Below, in pieces: positions 54,521 to 64,000 of a DNA stretch of 64,000 bases. The stretch is from positions 26,597,398-26,661,397 of the forward strand of contig NC_092577.1 of assembly GCF_037975245.1 (NCBI RefSeq). The letters run 5' to 3'. The first letter of the stretch is position 1, and each line of letters starts with the position of its first letter. This stretch comes from Apostichopus japonicus (taxonomy: Eukaryota; Echinodermata; Holothuroidea; Aspidochirotida; Stichopodidae). A program made the position numbers and the translations under genes. The notes under the pieces are model-generated. The model saw nothing but the letters and a program-made list of their open reading frames with translations. It was not told the DNA's origin and did no database searches.

Positions 54521-57500
54521 ACAAACGTTCGATTTATCGGTACCGCACATTCGATTTATCGGCACCGCACATTCTATTTATCGGTACCGCAATATCGATT
54601 TATCGGTATCGCACATTCGATTTATCGGTACCGCACATTCGATTTATCGGTATCGCAATATCGATTTATCGGTACCGCAATATCGATTTATTGGTATGGC
54701 ACATTCGATTTATCGGTACGGTACCGCAAATTCTATTTATCGGTATCGCAAATTCGATTAATCGGTATCGCACATTCGATTAAACGGTATCGCACATTCG
54801 ATTTATCGGTAACAAACGTTCGATTTATCGGTACCGCACATTCGATTTATCGGCACCGCACATTCGATTTATCGGTAACAAACGTTCGATTTATCGGTAC
54901 CGCACATTCGATTTATCGGCACCGCACATTCGATTTATCGGTACCACAATATCGATTTATCGGTATCGCACATACGATTTATCGGTACCGCACATTCGAT
55001 TTATCGGTACCGCACATTCGATTTATCGGTATCGCACATTCGATTTATCGTTTTCGCACGTTCGATTTATCGATACCGCACATTCAATTTATCGGTATCG
55101 CACGTTCGATTTATCGATACCGCACATTCGATTTATCGGTATCGCAAATTCGGATAAATATGTATCGCACATTCGATTAAACGGTATCGCACATTCGATT
55201 TATCGGTACCACAAATTCGATTAATCGGTATCACACATTCGATTAAACGGTATCGCACATTCGATTTATCGGTAACAAACGTTCGATTTATCGGTACCGC
55301 ACATTCTATTTATCGGTACCGTACATTCGAGTTATCGGTACCGCACTTTCGATTTATCGGTACCGCACATTCAATTAATCGGTATCGCAAATTCGATTAA
55401 TCGGTATTGCACATTCGATTAAACGGTATCGCACATTCGATTTATCGGTAACGCACATTCGATTTATCGGTACCGCACCTTCGATTCATCAGTACCGCAC
55501 ATTCGACTTATCGGTATCGTAAATTTAATAATCGGTATCGCGCATTCGATTTATCGGTATCGCACCTTCGATTTATCGGTCCCGCACAATCGATTTATAG
55601 GTATCGCAATATCGATTAATCGGTCTCGCACATTCTATTTATCGGTACCGCACTTTCGATTTATTGGTACCACATATTCGATATTTCGTTTTCGCACGTT
55701 CGATTTATCGGTACCGCACATTCGATTTATCGGTCCCACACAATCGATTCATCAGTACCGCACATTCGACTTATCGATATCGTAAATTCAATTGATCGGT
55801 ATCGCGCATTCGATTTATCGGTATCGCACATTCGATTTATCGGCACCGCATATTCGATTTATCGGTACCGAAATATCGATTAATCGGTATCGCACATACG
55901 ATTTATCGGTACCGCACATTTGATTTATCGGTACCGCACATTCGATTTATCGGTATCGCATATTCGATTAATCGGTACCGCACATTCGATTTATCGGTAC
56001 CGCACATTCGATTTATCGGTATCGCAAATTCGGATAAATAGGTATCGCACATTCGATTAAACGGTATCGCACATTCGATTTATCGGTACCGCAATATCGA
56101 TTTATCGGTATCGCGAATTCGATTTATCGGTACCGCACATTCGATTTATCGGTACCGCAATATCGATTTATTGGTATCGCACATTCGATTGATCGGTATC
56201 GCACATTCGATTTATCGGCATCGCACATTCGATTTATCGGTACCGCAATATCGATTTATCGGTATGGCACATTCGATTTATCGGTACGGTACCTCACATC
56301 GATTTATCGGTATCGCAAATTCGATTAATCGGTATCGCACATTCGATTAAACGGTATCGCACATTCGATTTATCGGTAACGCACATTCGATTTATCGGTA
56401 CCGCAATATCGATTTATCGGTATCGCACATTACATTGATCGGCACCGCACATTCGATTTATCGGTACCGCAATATCGATTTATCGGTCCCGCACAATCGA
56501 TTTATAGGTATCGCACATTCGATTAATCGGTCTCGCACATTCGATTTATCGGCACCGCACATTCGATTTATCGGTACCGCACATTCGATTTATCGGTACC
56601 GCACATTCGATTTATCGGTATCGCAAATTCGATTAATAGGTATCGCACATTCGATTAAACGGTATCGCACATTCGATTTATCGGTAACGCACTTTCGATT
56701 TATCGGTCCCGCACATTCGATTTATCGGTACCGCACATTCTATTTATCGGTATCGCACAATCGATTAATCGGTCTCGTACATTCGATTGATCGGTAGCGC
56801 ACAATCGATTTATCGGTATCGCACATTCCATTTATTGGCACTGCACATCCGATTTATCGGTATCGCACATTCGATTTATCGCTACCGCACATTCGATTTA
56901 TCGGTACCGCACATTCGATTTATCGGTACCGCACAATCGATTTATCGGTACCGCACATTCCATTTATCGGTATCGTACGTTCGATTTATCGTTTTCGCAC
57001 GTTCGATTTATCGATACCGCACATTCGATTTATCGGTCCCGCACAATCGATTTATACCGCACATTCGACCTATCGGTATCGTAAATTTAATTATCGGTAT
57101 CGCGCATTCGATTTATCGGTATCGCACCTTCGATTTATGGGTCCCGCACAATCGATTTATAGGTATCACAATATCGATTAATCGGTCTCGCACATTCGAA
57201 TTATCGGTACCGCACTTTCGATTTATTGGTACCGCATATTCGATTTTTCGTTTTCGCACGTTCGATTTATCGGTACCGCACATTCGATTTATCGGTCCCA
57301 CACAATCTATTTATCAGTACCGCACATTCGATTTATCGGTAACGCACATTCGATTTATCGTTTTCGCACGTTCGATTTATCGATACCGCACATTCGATTT
57401 ATCGGTATCGCAAATTCGGATAAATAGGTATCGCACATTCGATTAAACGGTATCGCACATTCGATTTATCGGTACCACAAATTCGATTAATCGGTATCGC

Positions 57501-59271
57501 ACATTCGATTAAACGGTTTCGCACATTCGATTTATCGGTAACAAACGTTCGATTTATCGGTACCGCAGTTTCGATTTATCGGCACCGCACATTCTATTTA
57601 TCGGTACCGCAATATCGATTTATCGGTATCGCACATTCGATTTATCGGTACCGCACATTCGATTTATCGGTATCGCAATATCGATTTATCGGTACCGCAA
57701 TATCGATTTATTGGTATGGCACATTCGATTTATCGTTACGGTACCGCAAATTCTATTTATCGGTATCGCAAATTCGATTAATCGGTATCGCACATTCGAT
57801 TAAACGGTATCGCACATTCGATTTATCGGTAACAAACGTTCGATTTATCGGTACCGCACATTCGATTTATCGGCACCGCACATTCGATTTATCGGTACCA
57901 CAATATCGATTTATCGGTATCGCACATACGATTTATCGGTACCGCACATTCGATTTATCGGTACCGCACATTCGATTTATCGGTATCGCACATTCGATTT
58001 ATCGTTTTCGCACGTTCGATTTATCGATACCGCACATTCGATTTATCGGTATCGCACGTTCGATTTATCGATACCGCACATTCGATTTATCGGTATCGCA
58101 AATTCGGATAAATAGGTATCGCACATTCGATTAAACGGTATCGCACATTCGATTTATCGGTACCACAAATTCGATTAATCGGTATCGCACATTCGATTAA
58201 ACGGTATCGCACATTCGATTTATCGGTAACAAACGTTCGATTTATCGGTACCGCACATTCGATCTATCGGCACCGCACATTCGATTTATCGGTACCGCAA
58301 TATCGATTAATCGGTATCGCACATTCGATTTATCGGTACCGCACATTCGATTTATCGGTATCGCAAATTCGAGTAATCGGTATCGCACATTCGATTTATC
58401 GGTAACGCAGTTTCGATTTATCGGTACCGCACATTCGATTTATCGGTATCGCAAATTCGGATAAATAGGTATCGCACATTCGATTAAACGGTATCGCACA
58501 TTCGATTTATCGGTACCGCAATATCGATTTATCGGTATCGCACATTCGACTTATCGGTATCGTAAATTTAATTATCGGTATCGCGCATTCGATTTATCGG
58601 TATCGCACCTTCGATTTATTGGTCCCGCACAATCGATTTATCGGTATCGCAAAATTGATTAATCGGTCTCGCACATTCGATTTATCGGTACCGCACTTTC
58701 GATTTATCGGTACCGCACATTCGATTTATCGGTATCGCACATTCGATTCATCGGTACCGCAATATCGATTTATCGGTACCGCACAATCGATTAATCGGTA
58801 CCGCACATTCCATTTATCGGTACCACACATTCGATTTATCGTTATCGCACATTCGATTTATCGGTACCGCAATATCGATTTATCGGTATCGCACATTCCA
58901 TTATTGGTATCGCACATTCGATTTATCGGTAACGCACATTCGATTTATCGGTACCGCACCTTCGATTTATCGGTACCGCACAATCGATTAATCGGTATCG
59001 CACATTCGATTTATCGGTATCGCACGTTCGATTTATCGGTACCGCACATTCTATTAATCGGTATGGCAAATTCGATTAATCGGTATAGCACATTCCATTT
59101 ATCGGTATCGTACATTCGATTTACCGGTATCGCACATTCGATTTATCGGCACCGCACATTCGATTTATCGGTACCGCAATATCGATTTATCGGTATCGCA
59201 CATTCGATTTATCGGTAACGCACATTCGATTTATCGGTATCGCGAATTCGATTTATCGGTACCGCACATTC

Positions 59272-60200
59272 GATTAATCGGTACCGCAATATCGATTTAT
59301 TGGTATCGCATATTCGATTGACCGGTATCGCACATTCGATTTATCGGCATCGCACATTCGATTTATCGGTACCGCAATATCGATTTATCGGTACCGCAAT
59401 ATCGATTTATTGGTATCGCATATTCGATTGACCGGTATCGCACATTCGATTTATCGGCATCGCACATTCGATTTATCGGTACCGCAATATCGATTTATCG
59501 GTATGGCACATTCGATTTATCGGTACGGTACCTCACATCGATTTATCGGTATCGCAAATTCGATTAATCGGTATCGCACATTCGATTAAACGGTATCGCA
59601 CATTCGATTTATCGGTAACGCACATTCGATTTATCGGTATCGCACCTTCGATTTTTCGTTCCCGCACAATCGATTTATCGGTACCGCACATTCGATTAAT
59701 CGGTCTCGCACATTCGATTTATCGGTAGCGCACATTCGATTTATCGGTACCGCAATATCGATTTATCGGTATCGCACATTCCATTGATCGGCACCGCACA
59801 TTCGATTTATCGGTACCGCAATATCGATTTATCGGTCCCGCACAATCGATTTATAGGTATCGCACATTCGATTAATCGGTCTCGCACATTCGATTTATCG
59901 GCACCGCACATTCGATTTATCGGTACCGCACATTCGATTTATCGGTACCGCACATTCGATTTATCGGTACCGAAATATCGATTTATCGGTATCGCACATT
60001 CCATTGATCGGCACCGCACATTCGATTTATCGGTACCGCAATATCGATTTATCGGTCCCGCACAATCGATTTATAGGTATCGCACATTCGATTAATCGGT
60101 CTCGCACATTCGATTTATCGGCACCGCACATTCGATTTATCGGTACCGCACATTCGATTTATCGGTACCGCACATTCGATTTATCGGTATCGCAAATTCG
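59272..60200. repeat. recent short tandem duplications (110 bp and 220 bp)
   Basis: A five-monomer (110-bp) block containing GATTGACCGG is duplicated (59281 and 59391). A ten-monomer (220-bp) block starting with CATTGATCGGCACCGC is duplicated (59784 and 60004). The copies are nearly identical, so these are young events. Confidence 0.8.
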
Positions 60201-63200
60201 ATTAATAGGTATCGCACATTCGATTAAACGGTATCGCACATTCGATTTATCGGTAACGCACTTTCGATTTATCGGTCCCGCACATTCGATTTATCGGTAC
60301 CGCACATTCTATTTATCGGTATCGCACAATCGATTAATAGGTCTCGCACGTTCGATTTATCGGTATCGCACATTCCATTATTGGTATCGCACATTCGATT
60401 TATCGGTATCGTGAATTCGATTTATCGGTACCGCACATTCGATTTATCGGTACCGCAATAACGATTTATCGGTATGGCACATTCGATTTATCGGTACGGT
60501 ACCGCAAATTCTATTTATCGGTATCGCAAATTCGATTAATCGGTATCGCACATTCGATTAAACGGTATCGCACATTCGATTTATCGGTAACAAACGTTCG
60601 ATTGATCGGCACCGCACATTCGATTTATCGGCACCACACATTCGATTTATCGGTACCGCACATTCGATTTATCGGCACCGCACTTTCGATTTATCTGTAC
60701 CGCACATTCAATTAATCGGTATCGCAAATTCGATTAATCGGTATTGCACATTCGATTAAACGGTATCGCACATTCGATTTATCGGTAACGCACATTCGAT
60801 TTATCGGTACCGCACCTTCGATTCATCAGTACCGCACATTCGACTTATCGGTATCGTAAATTTAATAATCGGTATCGCGCATTCGATTTATCGGTATCGC
60901 ACCTTCGATTTATGGGTCCCGCACAATCGATTTATAGGTATCGCAATATCGATTAATCGGTCTCGCACATTCTATTTATCGGTACCGCACTTTCGATTTA
61001 TTGGTACCACATATTCGATATTTCGTTTTCGCACGTTCGATTTATCGGTACCGCACATTCGATGTATCGGTCCCACACAATCGATTTATCAGTACCGCAC
61101 ATTCGACTTATCGATATCGTAAATTCAATTGATCGGTATCGCGCATTCGATTTATCGGTATCGCACATTCGATTTATCGGCACCGCACATTCGATTTATC
61201 GGTACCGAAATATCGATTTATCGGTATCGCACATTCGATTTATCGGTACCGCACATTCGATTTATCGGTACCGCACATTCGATTTATCGGTATCGCATAT
61301 TCGATTAATAGGTACCGCACATTCGATTTATCGGTACCGCACATTCGATTTATCGGTATCGCAAATTCGGATAAATAGGTATCGCACATTCGATTAAACG
61401 GTATCGCACATTCGATTTATCGGTATCGCAAATTCGGATAAATAGGTATCGCACATTCGATTAAACGGTATCGCACATTCGATTGATCGGTACCGCAATA
61501 TCGATTTATCGGTATCGCACATTCTATTTATCGGTATCGTACATTCGAATTACCGATATCGCACATTCCATTTATCGGCACCGCACATTCGATTTATCGG
61601 TACCGCACATTCTATTTATCGGTATCGCACAATCGATTAATCGGTCTCGTACATTCGATTGATCGGTAGCGCACAATCGATTTATCGGTATCGCACATTC
61701 CATTTATTGGCACTGCACATCCGATTTATCGGTATCGCACATTCGATTTATCGCTACCGCACATTCGATTTATCGGTACCGCACATTCGATTTATCGGTA
61801 CCGCACAATCGATTTATCGGTACCGCACATTCCATTTATCGGTATCGTACGTTCGATTTATCGTTTTCGCACGTTCGATTTATCGATACCGCACATTCGA
61901 TTTATCGGTCCCGCACAATCGATTTATACCGCACATTCGACTTATCGGTATCGTAAATTTAATTATCGGTATCGCGCATTCGATTTATCGGTATCGCACC
62001 TTCGATTTATGGGTCCCGCACAATCGATTTATAGGTATCACAATATCGATTAATCGGTCTCGCACATTCGAATTATCGGTACCGCACTTTCGATTTATTG
62101 GTACCGCATATTCGATTTTTCGTTTTCGCACATTCGATTTATCGGTACCGCACATTCGATTTATCGGTCCCACACAATCTATTTATCAGTACCGCACATT
62201 CGATTTATCGGTAACGCACATTCGATTTATCGTTTTCGCACGTTCGATTTATCGATACCGCACATTCGATTTATCGGTATCGCAAATTCGGATAAATAGG
62301 TATCGCACATTCGATTAAACGGTATCGCACATTCGATTTATCGGTACCACAAATTCGATTAATCGGTATCGCACATTCGATTAAACGGTTTCGCACATTC
62401 GATTTATCGGTAACAAACGTTCGATTTATCGGTACCGCACATTCGATTTATCGGCACCGCACATTCTATTTATCGGTACCGCACATTCGATTAATCGGTC
62501 TCGCACATTCGATTTATCGGTAGCGCACATTCGATTTATCGGTACCGCAATATCGATTTATCGGTATCGCACATTCCATTGATCGGCACCGCACATTCGA
62601 TTTATCGGTACCGCAATATCGATTTATCGGTCCCGCACAATCGATTTATAGGTATCGCACATTCGATTAATCGGTCTCGTACATTCGATTTATCGGCACC
62701 GCACATTCGATTTATCGGTACCGCACATTCGATTTATCGGTATCGCACATTCTATTTATCGGTATCGTACATTCGAATTACCGATATCGCACATTCCATT
62801 TATCGGCACCGCACATTCGATTTATCGGTACCGCACATTCTATTTATCGGTATCGCACAATCGATTAATCGGTCCCGCACAATCGATTTATACCGCACAT
62901 TCGACTTATCGGTATCGTAAACTTAATTATCGGTATCGCGCATTCGATTTATCGGTATCGCACCTTCGATTTATGGGTCCCGCACAATCGATTTATAGGT
63001 ATCACAATATCGATTAATCGGTCTCGCACATTCGAATTATCGGTACCGCACTTTCGATTTATTGGTACCGCATATTCGATTTTTCGTTTTCGCACGTTCG
63101 ATTTATCGGTACCGCACATTCGATTTATCGGTACCGCACATTCTATTTATCGGTATCGCACAATCGATTAATAGGTCTCGCACGTTCGATTTATCGGTAT

Positions 63201-64000
63201 CGCACATTCCATTATTGGTATCGCACATTCGATTTATCGGTATCGTGAATTCGATTTATCGGTACCGCACATTCGATTTATCGGTACCGCAATAACGATT
63301 TATCGGTATGGCACATTCGATTTATCGGTACGGTACCGCAAATTCTATTTATCGGTATCGCAAATTCGATTAATCGGTATCGCACATTCGATTAAACGGT
63401 ATCGCACATTCGATTTATCGGTAACAAACGTTCGATTTATCGGCACCGCACATTCGATTTATCGGCACCGCACATTCGATTTATCGGTACCGCACATTCG
63501 ATTTATCGGCACCGCACTTTCGATTTATCGGTACCGCACATTCAATTAATCGGTATCGCAAATTCGATTAATCGGTATTGCACATTCGATTAAACGGTAT
63601 CGCACATTCGATTTATCGGTAACGCACATTCGATTTATCGGTACCGCACCTTCGATTCATCAGTACCGCACATTCGACTTATCGGTATCGTAAATTTAAT
63701 AATCGGTATCGCGCATTCGATTTATCGGTATCGCACCTTCGATTTATGGGTCCCGCACAATCGATTTATAGGTATCGCAATATCGATTAATCGGTCTCGC
63801 ACATTCTATTTATCGGAACCGCACTTTCGATTTATTGGTACCACATATTCGATATTTCGTTTTCGCACGTTCGATTTATCGGTACCGCACATTCGATGTA
63901 TCGGTCCCACACAATCGATTTATCAGTACCGCACATTCGACTTATCGATATCGTAAATTCAATTGATCGGTATCGCGCATTCGATTTATCGGTATCGCAC

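Larger units (their letters stand above)
54519..64000. repeat. 22-bp satellite array, right block
   Basis: Continuation of the same 22-bp array, in the same orientation, after the transposon. With the 4,750-bp insertion and one TA removed, the monomer order runs on without a break, so this is one array split by an insertion. From 54519 to about 55.9 kb it follows the region starting at 10707 at a constant offset of 43,812 bp and shares rare variants, such as GGATAAATATG at 55152 and 11340. The array continues to the window edge. No genes were seen. Confidence 0.98.

Overview
The window is almost entirely a eukaryotic satellite DNA array. About 59.2 kb of the 64 kb (1-49768 and 54519-64000) is a head-to-tail run of a 22-bp monomer, roughly 2,700 copies, all in the same orientation as far as I can read. 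The consensus monomer starts TACCGCACAT and ends TCGATTTATCGG, so each monomer junction forms the palindrome CGGTACCG. I see no satellite-encoded gene. The many open frames here, up to 299 codons, arise because the + strand consensus has no stop codon in any frame and 3 x 22 bp reads as a 22-residue pseudo-repeat. There is no prokaryotic gene, operon, CRISPR array, tRNA or rRNA.

The array has clear higher-order structure. Diagnostic variant monomers (23-bp, 21-bp and 18-bp forms, GGTAACAAACG, TTTTCGCACG and others) recur in fixed order. A 702-bp higher-order unit recurs as tandem pairs, with 764-bp and 680-bp derivatives explained by a 62-bp gain and a 22-bp loss. A 3,794-bp block is tandemly duplicated (about 38.15-45.69 kb). 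A segment of about 8 kb at 8.2-16.9 kb is duplicated at 22.2-30.0 kb; the second copy lacks about 929 bp (junction near 24828) and has small indels of 44 and 66 bp. This is the pattern expected from repeated unequal exchange.

The only non-satellite DNA is a 4,750-bp insertion at 49769-54518. It has 13-bp perfect terminal inverted repeats (CTCTCTTAAAATG), is flanked by a duplicated TA dinucleotide, and carries dense subterminal GACTGA/TCAGTC motifs, including a perfect 18-bp palindrome next to the left terminus. It is therefore a cut-and-paste DNA transposon. The uninterrupted target is visible elsewhere in the array, for example at 10707-10708. I found no transposase. On the minus strand, reading inward from the right end, there is a plausible gene remnant: a promoter-like segment with CCAAT and CRE-like motifs, a first coding exon (54071-54002) ending at a GTATGT splice donor, and a distant decayed 3' coding block (52710-52421) with two in-frame stops and a frameshift.

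The organism is a eukaryote and most probably an animal, judging from the spliced-gene signals, CCAAT/CRE motifs and transposon architecture. The transposon interior and the protein remnant remind me of marine invertebrate (possibly echinoderm) sequences. That is memory only and is not established here. The array could be centromeric, pericentromeric or another heterochromatic block; the sequence alone does not decide.
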